A DNA stretch of 64,000 nt from Pampus argenteus (Eukaryota > Chordata > Actinopteri > Scombriformes > Stromateidae), in contig CM072878.1 of the NCBI GenBank assembly GCA_036937835.1, forward strand, positions 2,466,001 to 2,530,000. Direction: 5' to 3'. The position numbers and the translations under genes are program-made. The stretch's first letter is position 1. The number at the start of each line of letters is the position of its first letter. Below, piece after piece: positions 11,101 through 24,310 of the stretch. The notes under the pieces are model-generated. The model worked only from the letters and a program-made list of their open reading frames with translations. It had not been told where the DNA came from and searched no databases.

Positions 11101-13945
11101 GACTCCGTCACTGACCACAACATCCAGTACTTCCTGGACCGCTTCTACACCAGCCGCATCTCCATCCGCATGCTCATCAACCAGCACAGTGAGCTGCTGC
11201 ACACACACATCAAAAATCAGTGAACACAGCCAGATTATGTAAACAGAAAGCTCATAAACCACTAATTCTTAATTTTTCTTAAAACTACTAGTAGTAGCAG
11301 GAGGAATAATTGATTTTATCCTCCTACATTTTCTTGCAGCTCTTGTCTTCAATGGAAACACAAACCCCGCCCACCCCAACACCATTGGCTGTATTGACTC
11401 CATGTGTGACGTGACAGAGGTTGTACGAGGTAAGAGGACAGAAGGTTTTGACCGGTGGTAATTAGGTTTAGACTGGAGCAGTTTATCAGCTGACACTCGC
11501 CCTGAATTTCATTTTGTTCTAATTACAATCACTGACCTTAGATTTCTTCTCTATTAGTGTGTGTATGTGTGTGTGTGTGTAGAAAAAAACAACCTCAGAG
11601 TAAAACTTAAATTCTTCCTTATAGGGAGTAGTGATGAAATTACAGGTAGTTCTGAAACCAGTGCACACAGACGAGACTATATTATATTATGTACAATGTG
11701 TGCAGTATAAAGACAAACAACACAGCTCTTACTCTAGATTTTGACACAGGACCAGTCGTCATGCGGTGGTGCAGGTCAATAACTGTTTGGTTCAGTTTCA
11801 GCGTTTGAAGTGCCGGTTATGATCCATCACACTTATCAGACATAATATTTATACTGATGATAGGCGTGTATTTATCACATCTGTTTATCTTTATGTCTGT
11901 TTCTTCATAGCAACAGGTCAAAGAATAGAGTTGTTTTCTTTCTTTACGTCTCTCTCTAGATGCATATGAAAGTGCTAAGTTGCTGTGTGAGCAGTATTAC
12001 TTGGGTGCGCCCGAGCTGGAGCTGAGGCAGATGAATGGTGAGATACACAGCACAGTTTTTTATTGATGCTTAATATGTGTGTGTATATGATATTTGACTT
12101 TTGTTTTTCCCCCCTCACATAGCCAACAGTACCAGAGAGCCCATCTACATCTCATACATCCCATCTCACCTGTACCACATGCTATTTGAACTATTTAAGG
12201 TAAATAAATAATACTGCATCTGCATACAAAACTATAGTAATACTACTATATATATATATATAACTGCATACTATACTACTATTTACCATGAAGTCGGGGA
12301 ATGTGTGAGAGACGGATTTTTAAACAAATGGTGAAAATTGAAGCAGCAGAGGAAAGAAATCCAGACTTGTATTCCGTAGTATGGGTCAAGCTACAAAAAC
12401 ACTGAATCCGACATATTCCTCAATGTAATTTAATAATTTCCTTAACAATACTTAAATAGCCACCCAACCAAATACTACAGTACCCATCAGCCTCAATGTC
12501 TGTTTCACAACATAGTTGTTAATGGAACCATAATTCAAATACAATTTACTGACATAAGAAATATAGTTTTATAAATAGTCTAACTTTCTTGGAAGCCAAC
12601 ATCTGCCTCTGAATAAAATGTCGATATCGACATGAGGGTGCAGACCGGTAGTACTGGCTACCCACCAGCTAATAAACCTCCCTGTGTCCTCTCTGCAGAA
12701 CGCCATGAGAGCAACCATTGAAAACCACGAGGCTAGCAGGACCCTCCCACCCATAGAAGTCATGGTTGCGCTTGGTGGTGAGGATCTGTCAATCAAGGTT
12801 AGTGATTCTTCTGCCAATGAGAGTGTTTTCTGAGGGATTGATGTGCTGCAGCTGTGCAGGTTGTTGTAAGTCAACAGCAGAAAAAAGTGGAAACAGAGAG
12901 TTTAACTCTGTCCAAAGGTAACAAAGTCCGTGAAGCTGTTTCCACTTATTTCCAGTCTTTCTGCTAAACTAAGCAAATCGGTGCTGCTGTTGTAATTTCC
13001 TGTACTTCCACCACAGCTCAACAGGGAAACACAAAGAGGGAATTTGATGCTAAACAGACTGTAAATGTGTCAGATATCCACTTGATATGACTAACTCACA
13101 CTGATGAAGCCTCAGAGAAGATTCACATCTACTTTAAATGACTGTGTGGACACACTGTGGATTTTAACCTCCATCACTTACACTAAAAACACATTTGAAG
13201 CAGATCTTTTAACGGTCAGTAGCAGGAGGGATGATTACAGAGAGGAAAACCTCTTTCACTTCTCACATGGGCACCTGATTGTTTTGAGAAATACTTGTCA
13301 TCCTAAGAATAGAAACCGAGTTGGCTCAATTTATGTGTCTTTACTCAAAATAAACACAGTAATCGTCCCTGTGCTAAAGCCAGAGGTATGTTGTGCATAC
13401 ATTATGTATACACAAGGTGATTATGTGACAAAGCTCTGGAAAGAAAGAATAGAACAGTTGTGTTCTTCTTGTTCCATTTCTGAAATGACATGTTTTCACC
13501 CTTTGCCTCATTGTTCTTGTAACCTTGACTCACCTCCGTTCAGCTGCTTAATTGGGTTACATAAACCTCATAAACCCTCATTATCATCAAAGAATCTTAA
13601 CCTGCACACACACTGAGCCCATTTATTGACACCATTGGCTCCTGACACATCATACAATCATGTTTAGACAGGATTACCTTAGAACACTACTGGCTGATAT
13701 GTGCAACCTTTGCCCTAATTGCTAGCCATGGAAAAAGTGAGTGTGGTTATTGAGGGTTCAATCACACACACACAGACACGTACACACAGACACGCACAGA
13801 TACGCACACACGCGCACGCACACACGCACACACACACACATACAGGTCACCCTGTGTATGTATTATGCTAACAAACGAAACAAAATTGAAGGGTTTCTCA
13901 CCAAACTGAGATTTTCACGCTTTTATAATATTTCAAGGAGAGTTT

Positions 13946-13986
<41 letters not shown>

Positions 13987-14812
13987 GTGTGTTTTGCCTC
14001 CATCATTGCTGCTATGCCCCTCGATGTTTTGTTAACCTCTCTGTGATCTCTGTCTCTCTCCAGATGAGCGACAGAGGAGGTGGTGTTCCCTTCAGGAAGA
14101 CCGAACGTCTGTTCAGCTACATGTACTCCACAGCTCCCAGACCCTCTATAGGAGACAAACACAGAGCCCCGCTGGTGAGCACCTCACACACGTTCAATCT
14201 TGATATTTCTATAAGAGAAGAGCTAACGTGTGTGTGTTTGTGTGTGTGTAGGCTGGGTTTGGCTATGGCCTGCCCATCTCTCGTCTCTACGCCCGTTACT
14301 TCCAGGGAGACTTACAGCTCTTCTCCATGGAGGGCTTCGGCACTAACGCTGTCATACACCTGAAGGTAATTTAAACACAGAATTCAAAGTTGGTCCCGGC
14401 TCAACAAGCATTTCATGGTGGTTACATTGTAAAGTGGAAAATAAACACATCTACACTTCTTGTTCTGTTGTGTGAGCTTCATCGTCCAGAGCTTCATCCT
14501 GTCCGCTGTGGCCTCTCTGCTCTGCTCTGCGTGTGTGTGTGTGTGTTGGTCAAACAGACATGCCGACAGCAGAGGAGCAGCACATAGCAGAGCGACCGAG
14601 AAGCATGCACAAAAAAGCTATGCAGTGAATCATACTTGCATTAAAGTCTGTTCACTGTCTCTCCCCAGGTGTTGTCTACAGACTCAGTAGAGAGGCTCCC
14701 AGTTTTTAACAAGACCGCTCTGCGTCATTACAAGCTGAGTTTGGAGGCAGACGATTGGTGCATTCCCTCCAAGGAGCCGCTGGATCTTGCTGTCTACCGT
14801 GCTGCTAAGTGA
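8019..14812 (+). CDS. pdk2: Pyruvate dehydrogenase kinase isozyme 2, mitochondrial (11 exons, 414 aa)
   Basis: Phosphorylates serines of the E1-alpha subunit of pyruvate dehydrogenase in the mitochondrial matrix and so inhibits the complex. Exons 8019-8148, 9259-9400, 10847-10918, 11001-11188, 11340-11429, 11960-12037, 12123-12199, 12699-12797, 14064-14174, 14252-14365 and 14669-14812 total 1245 nt with matching phases. An N-terminal basic-hydrophobic stretch fits a targeting signal. The regulatory helical domain carries FSPSPLSMKQFLDFG and RNRHNEVVP (His127). The GHKL ATPase domain has the N box ELFKNAMRAT (Glu256, Asn260), G1 box DRGGGVP (295-301), G2 box GFGYGLP (331-337) and the DW motif (Asp396-Trp397) that links subunits. 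Similarity is highest to PDK2 (KEINLLPDRLL, MVALGGEDLSIKMSDRGGGVP), although CEQYYLGAPELE recalls PDK3. A second ATG (codon 5) could also serve as start. Confidence 0.95.
9259..9400 (+). CDS. pdk2: pdk2 exon 2
   Basis: Acceptor ctctccag; encodes STNACERTSFVFLRQELPVR through LVQR and two bases of Trp91. Donor TG|gtgaga. Confidence 0.95.
10847..10918 (+). CDS. pdk2: pdk2 exon 3
   Basis: Acceptor ctctcag; encodes YIQSLMEIVEFLDKNPDD and onward. Donor AC|gtgagt. Confidence 0.95.
11001..11188 (+). CDS. pdk2: pdk2 exon 4
   Basis: Acceptor catcccag; encodes the conserved RNRHNEVVP and IQYFLDRFYTSRISIRML helices. Donor A|gtgagc. Confidence 0.95.
11340..11429 (+). CDS. pdk2: pdk2 exon 5
   Basis: Acceptor ttcttgcag; encodes LVFNGNTNPAHPNTIG through EVVR. 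Donor G|gtaaga. Confidence 0.95.
11960..12037 (+). CDS. pdk2: pdk2 exon 6
   Basis: Acceptor tctctctag; encodes DAYESAKLLCEQYYLGAPEL and onward. Donor G|gtgaga. Confidence 0.95.
12123..12199 (+). CDS. pdk2: pdk2 exon 7
   Basis: Acceptor ctcacatag; encodes ISYIPSHLYHMLFELFK, the first half of the ATP-binding N box. Donor AAG|gtaaat, phase 0. Confidence 0.95.
12699..12797 (+). CDS. pdk2: pdk2 exon 8
   Basis: Acceptor ctctgcag; begins with the N-box asparagine (NAMRAT) and ends EDLSIK. Donor AAG|gttagt. Confidence 0.95.
12798..14063 (+). other. pdk2: pdk2 intron 8 with microsatellites
   Basis: Contains a 170-codon open frame (13104-13616) with no protein-family character, CA-rich repeats at about 13764-13843, and a (GT)17 run at 13951-13984 ending 79 bp before exon 9. 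Confidence 0.8.
14064..14174 (+). CDS. pdk2: pdk2 exon 9
   Basis: Acceptor ctctccag; encodes the G1 box MSDRGGGVP and the ATP-lid region YMYSTAPRPS. Phenylalanine (302) stands where human PDK2 has leucine. Confidence 0.95.
14252..14365 (+). CDS. pdk2: pdk2 exon 10
   Basis: Acceptor tgtgtgtag; encodes AGFGYGLPISRLYARYFQ, the G2 box, and FSMEGFGTNAVIHLK. Confidence 0.95.
14669..14812 (+). CDS. pdk2: pdk2 exon 11 (C-terminus)
   Basis: Acceptor ctccccag; encodes STDSVERLPVFNK and the DDW motif, ends in AAK and stop TGA. Leu385 replaces the Trp of human NKSAWRHY. Confidence 0.95.
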   Translation: MLSTDSVERLPVFNKTALRHYKLSLEADDWCIPSKEPLDLAVYRAAK

Positions 14813-17110
14813 TTAGGTCCTGAACTGAACTGATTTGTGACAAACTGTCAACTGACAAACTGACCATAAAATGTCCTGTTAAGACAACGGCCGTTGTGGG
14901 ACCAGAACTGCTAGCCTGGCAGCAGACAGGTGAGAGAGAAAGCCGAGCGCCGGCATCCAGATCGTCTATGAATTTCCTTGACTGGCGCGGATGTCTTCCA
15001 TATATGTCCCCTGCTTTCTTCACATGTGTGATATACATAAAAGAAGAGAAGAATGAGGTTGATCCAAGATGATGAACAGTCAAAGATCCAGTGGTGGAAG
15101 TCCAGAAGGAGAGGGAGAGAAAGATGGAGAGATGAATTAAAAAGGTAGTAGGGCTGATAAATATTGCGACTGTGATTTAAAAACTGTGAATTAATCAGTT
15201 AAAAAACTGCGCAGCTGACAGTCTGTTATAATGACTGACTGCTAGTAAGTCACATCTGACAATGTTTAAACTTCGGACTGATAACACTTAGGAACACTGG
15301 AAAAAAAATCTGTTGATTCAGATTTTTATGCTGATTAAAACTAAAATTGGCTGATTCCAAAATTGCAGTCAGTTTTTTTCTAGCACGTCAAGTTTTTTTT
15401 CCCCCACAGCTTAAGATATAGTATAGAATAAGTACAATTCCACTGATTAGCTGTAGTAAGACTTGCCATTGGACTCATCTACAGCAGTACAGTGAGAGGT
15501 GTGTGTAGCTCCCAATAAGCTGGGAAGCGAGCATAGTAGTAGACCTTTCTCTTAACCTTTTATTTTGTTTTATGCTGTTTTTTAGTTTTCAAAGCTTGTA
15601 ACTATTCCATCTTATGGTTTTATTTATATAGATACATAAGAAAACTGAGATCTTATACCTTAAAAACTCAAAGAGAGAAAACCTGAGATCAGTTTTGGAT
15701 TTTGCACCCAAAAATGATTTAAAAACAGCTTTCAGACCTGACAAAAAACCTTGTGTTCCTCAGTGTAATCAAAGAAACTGACAGCTCTTCTATGTAGCTG
15801 CTCTAGCTAATGCACGACAATCTTCACATCATCGTTAAAGGTTCAGATTCTGTTTGTCTCACTATATACCAGCTGTCTGTCGTTTACACAGTTAGTAGCT
15901 GTTTGTCAGAAAGTTTGGCGGGGATCAGCTAGATCGTTTCTTCGAACAAAGACTTTCAATAAACACTCTTTTATCAAACATATAAATTAGACCGATAATA
16001 GAGATACTGCCATGCAGACAGCATATTAATCAGACAACAGCCAGGATTTGTTGTAGATTGGCTAAAGCACTGACTTAATGTCAGTAACTGACTACATTTA
16101 TCAGTGACAGTTAACATTTGCTGACGAATAAACGCTTTTTACTGTATTAATAACATCAACTCTATTAAAACTTACAATTGACAGATATAAATGTAACACA
16201 GTTACACGACTGTGAACTTTCCGAAAATGGTTTGAAGTCCTTATTCTGGGAAAAACATTTATCAAAGAAACATACGTTCTAGGTACTAAGTTAGCCTACG
16301 AAAACGTTGAGGTACTTTTTTTGGCATCACTTTGAGCCTACATCTTTGTTATTAGTAGCAACAGCTGACTGAATGTATTCAAACAGGAGTAAAATAATCC
16401 GATTAAAACTGTCATCCAGTAGAGTCCATAGTATGTTTGAAAAGGTGCTACAGTAAGTTCAGAACAAGATATAGCACGTGTGTCTTCCAGGCTGATATTA
16501 TTCCAACTCGTACATCATATAGAAGAACACATTTTACCTAAAAGTTAGCCATGCATGTTGCTGATTCCTTTGAGCAAGGTTTTTTAGTAGATGTTTTCCT
16601 CAGAAACATGAGCCTTTGCATGTCAAATTCTTATTATGTGACTGCCCTACTTTTAGTATGAATAGGTCAGTAAAATTATAATGCAAACTTGTTGTTTTTC
16701 ATTGGTTTAACACATTGGCTTTGTGAATCTGTTCTTAAATTCCTGTTTTGTGGCCTCGCTTAGTGCCAGTTCAAGATGTTCAAGATGTCCAGTTACTGAT
16801 AGTGAACACAGATTAGAGATCACTGAGTTATCCATTAATTAGCCCCATTAAAAGCGTGGAATGTTCCTTAATCAGCTGGTGTTGTTGCAGACCTGTGATG
16901 GGTTCACACTGCAACACGTGTATTAAACCTTGCATGTTACGCTCGATGATTCTCTGTGTATTCCCATATATGTATGTCTCAGGCACTGTGTTGTGTGTTA
17001 TTTGAATTGTCTGTATTATAATGTATATTTGAAGTGAACTTTTCATTTTAGAGGACTTTTATTTTTTATAAAGAAAATATTGGTAAATAAAATATCGTTG
17101 AAATAATTTA
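14813..17110 (+). other. pdk2: Probable pdk2 3' UTR
   Basis: AT-rich non-coding DNA after the stop codon, without recognisable repeats or genes. AATAAA signals on the plus strand occur at 15958-15963, 16127-16132 and 17086-17091. Several transcript ends are therefore possible; the distal one is inferred to give the longest form. Confidence 0.55.
17086..17091 (+). promoter_or_regulatory. Candidate distal poly(A) signal of pdk2
   Basis: AATAAA followed within 25 bases by T/GT-rich sequence (gttttgtcttc) and then a long TG tract. It is the last such signal before the microsatellite cluster. Confidence 0.5.
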
Positions 17111-17248
17111 AGTTTTGTCTTCATTATTATTGTTATTATATTATATATAATGTATAAAGAATGTGTGTCTGTGTGTGTGTGAGAGAGAGAGCATGCGTAT
17201 GTGTGTGTTGCCTGAATTCAGTTCTGCTGGGTTTCATGGTAGTCATAG

Positions 17249-17271
17249 TGTGTGTGTGTTTGTGTGTGTGC

Positions 17272-17320
<49 letters not shown>

Positions 17321-17332
17321 TGTCTGTCTGTC
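17249..17332. repeat. (TG)n / (TCTG)n microsatellite
   Basis: Imperfect then perfect TG run ending in four TCTG/TGTC units. Confidence 0.95.
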
Positions 17333-17824
17333 TCACAGGTCATAAACTGTACAGGGGGAACAAACCAATAAACCTAGGCTCGACAAACATGGACAATATA
17401 ACTGAGTTATATAAAGAAGAATGTACAATTTTGTGTGTGTGTTTGTGTAGATGACACAGTACCAGGGTCAATGGAGGGACTTTGGCCACCATGCAGGTTG
17501 TTTTTGTTGGGCTCCACTTATCATGCAGTATGTGTGTGTGTGCACGTTCGTACAAGTGTGATAAGGTGCGTATTTCTTCCTGTAATCCAAATGTTCTGTG
17601 AGATCAGGGTCAATATCGTCCTCAAATATACAGGGCACATTAAATGCATGAGTCAGCAGGATAGTCGGATATAACCTCTGACTACACACACACACACACA
17701 CACACACAGACAGACAGACAAATGTACTCAGCGTATTTAATCAAGGCAGGTTCACAGCAGGTTTGAGCCAGTAGAGTTGATGGGTTACATCAGAGCATTG
17801 TCCAGGTTACCCTGCTCTGGAACT

Positions 17825-17985
17825 ACAGTGCTGCTTCAAATTATGTGAACCCGTTGAGCAGTTTAGATGTTCCTGTGATGATTCATTAGTTTTTATGTAT
17901 GAAATGTCAGATATATGTTTTATCAATTGCATGTGGAAACATGGAATTAGTGTATGTGCAAAAGAAAGTGAATCCCCAGCTGCAT
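17825..17985. repeat. Possible fossil DNA-transposon fragment
   Basis: Phrases gcttcaaattatgtgaaccc and agaaagtgaatcccc are of the type found in a dispersed vertebrate non-autonomous element. Identification is by memory of the motif only. Confidence 0.3.
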
Positions 17986-18188
17986 TGGTGAAGTGATGTC
18001 TTTGATATATGCCAGAACTGTTATTTATTGACATTTTGTTAATCATTTTAGTTAATTTTTGAATGTTTTAAACTAAAATTCTGACATCATCCTTACATAT
18101 TGCACCTTTTACCCAATGACTTCTTTCACTCTATTAGGTCCTTACGAACAACTTAGGCACAAATCAAATCAAAGTTAGTAACATGATA

Positions 18189-18194
18189 GAGAGA

Positions 18195-18238
<44 letters not shown>
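18189..18238. repeat. (GA)n microsatellite
   Basis: About 50 bases of GA dinucleotide with one GAAGGA interruption near the left end. Confidence 0.95.
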
Positions 18239-18240
<2 letters not shown>

Positions 18241-21200
18241 AGCACATGGACTAATTCTTTACAAAAATACTCTAAACCAAATTTCTTGCTTAGACATGAA
18301 ATTTGAATTATATGAAACATTTCCAGAGATGATATCCTGAAAAACTAAATGCAAAAGCCAATAACTTAATGTTTAAGTAATCAAATCTGCTATGTTAATA
18401 ACAGATGTGCATTTAGCAGACCACAGGTCATCGTTTCAAAAATGTGCAAAATATATCTTCACAATGAGGCCACTGACAGTGATTTGGAAACAGGAGCATA
18501 TGAGATAATATTAAGCAGGTTTAAACATTACAGTCATACTGTATTAATCCCTGAAGAAATGAAAAACATGAAAAAGAGGGGTTGCTTGATAACAGTCTGT
18601 TTTCAACTGTGTGATTATTGGCTGAGCAGCGACCTCATGTGGCGAGCTTTAGAAATTACCACAATTACATGTATATTATATTATATTAGTATATTATTAG
18701 TTCTGAAAAGGTTCTAGTAAATGTTCTTTACATTCATACTGTCTCAATAAACAATACTATAAATGCATTAATTTATAGCATAACCAATTGGCCTTGTGTT
18801 ATTCATCTTGTTTGTATGTTTATAAGAGGTCACATGGTCATATTTATGGACATTTACATGTATTTACCAGAACCTCACGTTGGCCTGTTAGTTTTCCAGT
18901 TTTGTGTGAGATCTACTGGTTCTGGAGATCTGTGCTGGTCAGCTGGGTCGTCAGCTGATCTCGAGTTCTGGCCTGTTTCTCTTCTACCGACATCCACCCT
19001 GCATCATCTCTCTGCTTCTATCAGCACCGTCGCAGCACATGTGCCACACAGTCACACGGTGCTTTGAGTACTGATTTCCATGTCAGATTTCATTCAACTC
19101 CAGTTAATTCGAGTTTTAAATAAATCTTTGTTAAGTGTATCATTTGCAAGGATTCACTCCTTTGGACTGTTGAACATTTCAAATGTGTCCACTAGAGAGT
19201 GTTGTAGGACGGGAATGCTAGTTTTACTTTCCTGTTAAGTGTGATGTGAAAATGTGTAAATGAATAATAAAGTAAAAAAAAAAAAAGACAGAGGACACAA
19301 ATGGAAAATTTTGGCATAAGCTTTTAATGTTTTTATTTAGTTTTTTGACGTTTTCTCTTTAAACTGAATTTGTTTGCTTTTCCTCAGTAGTTTTGTGATT
19401 TTTTTTTTTTAATATTCATCTGGTTTTTATTTATCTTATCAGTAAAGGAGAAGAGTTGCTCAGGTAAATCAGCATTCACAGTCAAACCTTCATACAACAG
19501 AACTGTTTTTTTTATAAGTCTCTTTTTCACAAATGCTGTTGAATTATTACAGTTTCACCTTTTTTGTTCTTTACATGTTTCAAAAATATAAAAGGTAAAT
19601 AATAAACATTCCATTGAAATATATTTTATACAGTTCTTTATTCTTTTTATTTTTTTTTTCTCTCTCCAGTGTAGTGGCAATAAAATTATATCCAGCATCA
19701 GTCTTCATAGCATAAACCCATTCATTAATGGAGGGAAGCCTCTCGTCTTTCTTTCTCTTCTCCATCCTTTCTTTTTTCTCTGCCTCTTCCCAGTGGCGAT
19801 ACACCACTCATCTATCCCTGCTGTGGGACAATCAACCAATTATTTTCTCAATCCACTAATCAGCCAATCAGTCAAGTGATATGAACATCAATGTTTCTAC
19901 CAAGTAGATAGCTGCATCTGAACTGGAGCATGGTTAATTATTCAGTTTATGAAAATCTGCAATAAAAATGCACATTATAAAATGAAAAAAGAAGGCACAG
20001 CAAAATGAGCACAAGATAAAAAAAACAAAAAAACGCAACAAATTAGGCTGAGCTCAATATGCAGGTAATAGGATAGAGCTTATCTGACAATGAAAAAGTA
20101 AAGTTTACTATGACTGGAGTGAAAACATATGAACTCAGTCTTCATGGTGGAGTGAAAATTGTGAATTGTGATTCTTGTGACCCAAGAATATCTATCGGAA
20201 ATGTTGTCAAACAGTAACACAGAGAAATGAAGAATATCTCTGCTTGATTTCCCATCCAAGCTCCAAAAGCTCAACATCGGTGCTGGGAAGCTTATGGAAA
20301 ACTATGATCAGACTCATGAAACTGAGCCCGTTTGGCTACCAGAGAGCGATAACGAAAAGTGACTGCCACTGAAAAATGTCCATGCCAGTATTATAATAAG
20401 AAAAGTAGCAGTAGAACAATAACTTATTCACTGATTGGGAAAAAAATATTAAAAGAATATTTTTGCGTCATGAATATGTCCCACACTGTAGACTATCTTC
20501 TAATCACTCTCTAAACTGACAGAGAAAGGAAGAAGGGAAGACAAGAACGTTTGCTTTTTTTAGACATCGGAGAGACTTTCCTTCACTCTCGCCATTCACA
20601 TTTAAGTTAAAGTCATCATTTTAAAGTTTCCCACGCATGCATTTAGAATTCATCTCCAAAACATAGGACATAAAAACACAAGAACAAGGGATGCAAAAAG
20701 AAGCTTCTTCCTCAAAATAACTGAAGGAGGAGGAGGAGGAGAAAGAGGAGGAAGAGGAGGAAGGGACGGAGAGAAAGAGGAGAGGTGAGGAGCATGGGAT
20801 GGAGTGGAGGAAAGGTTTCTGCAAGAAATGCAGACTGGAGTTTTAGAGCCTAACATGCTAGCTACAAACAAAAAAAATCTCAAATAATCTAAAATCAATG
20901 TTTTATTAGCTATACTGGTGAGATATTTAGGATATTACAATAGCTTGCTAATGTTTCATCCAGACGGTGTAGCCTGGTAGTAGCACGCTGGGTACATTTT
21001 AACTGAAGGTCAACTTATTTGCTTTTTCAGAAGAGCCCAAAACAAGCTGGCAAAGACAAATCTAACTTAGAGTTCACTATTGCTTTCCGGAAAACATTAA
21101 GATGCAGTTGAAAGTAAGTGGACCTTGAGTTAAGACTGAGGTGTGGCCAGATGTTCATGCATGGAGGTTGTAACCCACACACACCTGTGCAGCAATCATT

Positions 21201-21872
21201 TGATCATGCATCATGAAATGCTCACATCATATATAGGCCTTTAAAACTCCAATCAGCATGAAAGACAGATGGGTGTGTGACAGTAGGCAGAGCCGCTCCT
21301 CTACATCTTGTCCTGATATGTTTGGTCGTTGTTTGGGTTTCAAGTAAAATTGCACTATTGGTTAGCTCAGCTGTCAGTCTTCTCACAGGAGCGTGGCTTA
21401 GCTCAGTATGCACAGCATGCTACTTACTCTCACACCAGTCATTTATACAGATAAATACACTCATTCCTACACATACTAACACACATACCTAATACCAAAT
21501 TCCCTAAATAAGAGCCATTATTGCTCTGTCTCCACTAGAGTGAATTATCAAGGTTTCCATTTGTCTTTTTAGAAGCGCACGGCCATCACTTTTTTTGTAC
21601 GTGCTGTCCTTGCAACTAACCTGCCTTCTTTGTTCTCATGTGTTCTGAAGCAGCATGTCTTAAGAAATGTATGGAGGGAGATGGGTGGGGATGGGGTGGA
21701 TGCTGATGCAGAACTGTAACCATATTCTATAAACCTGTGGCGCTTTTTTCCTCTCAGACATTCAAGTAACAAACAAACACATTGTAGTTATTGAATACCT
21801 TTTGCTATCTTTAACAGAATAAAACTTCATTACAATAGGCTACACACCAGAATGTTTGAGAAAAATCATTTT

Positions 21873-22169
21873 AAAAGGGGCACTCCACTGATTTTTCACA
21901 TCAAGATCAGTTGGCTCATCTACAGGTGAGCTCTGGAGGAGTCTTATCAGCTGTGATGATGTCATTTCAGTTGGTTAGTGTGAAAGATGTGCGTGTTCAG
22001 CCGGCAGCAAGGGTATAATGCCAAACACTATCATGCATTGTGACATTTTTGGAGCTTGACTCATACTAGCGACTAAAAGTCAGAATATTTTGACCTTGTT
22101 TTTTTTATGTCTCTAACATGTCTTCCATAGTTACAGACAAGTAATACTACATCAGTGGAGTACCCCTTT
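21873..22169. mobile_element. MITE-like element with ~20-bp terminal inverted repeats
   Basis: The left end AAAGGGGCACTCCACTGAT is the inverse of the right end ATCAGTGGAGTACCCCTTT with one mismatch. Length about 297 bp and no coding capacity fit a non-autonomous DNA transposon. Flanks are TTA/A-rich, so the target duplication is ambiguous. A segment (actaaaagtcagaatatttt) recurs diverged at 54715-54735. Confidence 0.65.
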
Positions 22170-24261
22170 ACTGCTACATTATATTTAAGAACCTTAATTT
22201 GTTTTTGTTTTTTGCAAGTAAAAGTCCCTTTTGTTTATTCTGTAGTGGTGCTTGTATAACCAGATTAAAAGTCTGTAACATGAAGCTCTACTTTCTAGGA
22301 CATCCTATCATGGCCACATCTGTCTCCATGTAAGTCACATCACCAAATGCCTGTAACTAGTGCTATTCACTGCATTCTTAAATACAAAAGCATTAATAGA
22401 TGTAATGTTATAATAAATAAATACACATGTTAAAAAATACAAAATATATGATATGTAAATCAAAAATACAGTTTTAGCAACTTAATAAAAGCACTGAAAA
22501 AACATAACCAAAAAGAAGTTGTGTTCTCCTCAGTATAGCTACAGTACACAACCGATTCCTAATCTCATCACATACAGTACCATTATAAAACAGGAAGCAA
22601 TGAGACGTAGTGCAGGTTGGAAGGACGGATGGACACAGTTCAGACCTACACAACAGACATGTCTTCCTCCAGGCTTCACGTAGCATTTCAGGGATCCAGA
22701 TTTACACACAATGTTCATTTGACGCTTTCTTAAAAACACACGCTGCAGCATCCAAACATCCCCACATTCCACTTCTCCGCTGTATGATACACTGTATTCC
22801 TGAGATAGGCCCTGTTTTTGCCATTTGTTAAGACTCCCCCAGAATGATGTAAAGAGTAGTGTACTCATCTGAAAAATTCAGAAATAAATAAATAAATAAT
22901 AATCTAAAATAATCACACCACTGTCTATGAACACCAAAACACAAACTCCTGGGTCCAATGATGCGGTGCAAACCAAACCTTATACAGGACCAGCCGAGGA
23001 TTCATTATCTACTTAGCTATGGTGCCAAAGTCATGGACCCCATTTGAAAATCAAGTTACCATTTGAAAGAAGTTATTGGATTCAGTTAACGTGGCTGCAT
23101 ACACTATAAATTCTACAATTTATAATGTTTATCAATAGTCAAATAGGATTATACCAGATATGACTTTAGACACAGCAAAATAATAAACACTGAATGGGCT
23201 GTTGCTTACATTTGAAATATGAAAAAAAAAGCTGAGACCTTTTTGTCTTTGCACTGTAGAAAACAGATGGACGTTCCACAATTCATCAAGGGCCTTAATC
23301 CACACTTCTACAGTGTGCTGAATAATGGTCAATAATAATGCTCAGACAATCAAAAATAAGTGTATCAGGCTAAAACATCAGACCACATATCCTGCATAAA
23401 CTGCCAATACCAACATTACAGACCATTTAGAAAAATACTTTGGGATGGATTACGCAGTCAAGAATACATATTCTCAGAAAGAATTGAGGTCTGTATCAAG
23501 GCAATTTTTATATCTGCATTTTTATCCATTATTCTTCAACTTTAGTAAATAAAAACCCTTTAAACAAACCTACACTTTTATGCAACATCAGGAACAACAT
23601 GAAGAAAGTGACTGTTTTCCTGAGCCAGAGTACATTTTTAAAACCAAAGAAAACTAAACTGTAGGGAGCTTTTAACTGATCAGTATTGTGGCTACATTAC
23701 AGCGTCTATTTAGTTGTAATATCAGTTTCAAGAGATTATTCAAGATGAAAACAGAATCTATGGTGCACTGCTGTCATCACATTTAGTTTAAAATGTTTTT
23801 GGTGGCCATAAAATGTTCCTATATTTAATTTTGACTTTCTGAAAACCTGGCTATGGCCCTGTGTTTCTTCATGCCTCGATACAGCAATAATGATTTTGAA
23901 CCTTAACCATAACTGAGGGAACCCTAAAAAAATGACAGTAAAACAAATTACTGCGTCATGTCTTGCACCTTTTGACCCAGCCTTAAGAGTGTGGGGAACA
24001 GAAATCTTTAGTGATGGCACCTTTCTAACCATTTCATAATGCAGTGGACGATATGAAGGTCAAGAAAAAAGTTCATAAAACTTAAATATGCGAGAAAACA
24101 TAGTGCACAAGTGAATGACATCTTAGAGCAGACAGCACAGTTCAGTTCAGTTCAGTTCAATGTCAGTTTGATAGTCCTTGGTCCAAATAGTGGCACAAAC
24201 ACACACAGCTGCCGTTGGAGAGAGTTACATATAAGGGTAGAAGACTACAAGAGAAGGAAGA

Positions 24262-24262
<1 letters not shown>

Positions 24263-24292
<30 letters not shown>

Positions 24293-24310
24293 AGAATAAT
24301 AAGAAGAAGC
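24263..24310. repeat. GAA-rich purine tract
   Basis: Imperfect (AAG)n run (agaagaagaagaagaagagg and onward), interrupted by aataat. Confidence 0.9.

Noticed and set aside
13104..13616. 170-codon plus-strand open frame
   Set aside because: It lies wholly in pdk2 intron 8 between well-supported exons, has no recognisable family signature and no promoter or splice support.
8019..14812. pdk2 gene as possible pdk3 or pdk4
   Set aside because: CEQYYLGAPELE resembles PDK3, but the N-terminal half, the MVALGGEDLSIKMSDRGGGVP region and the C-terminus agree better with PDK2.
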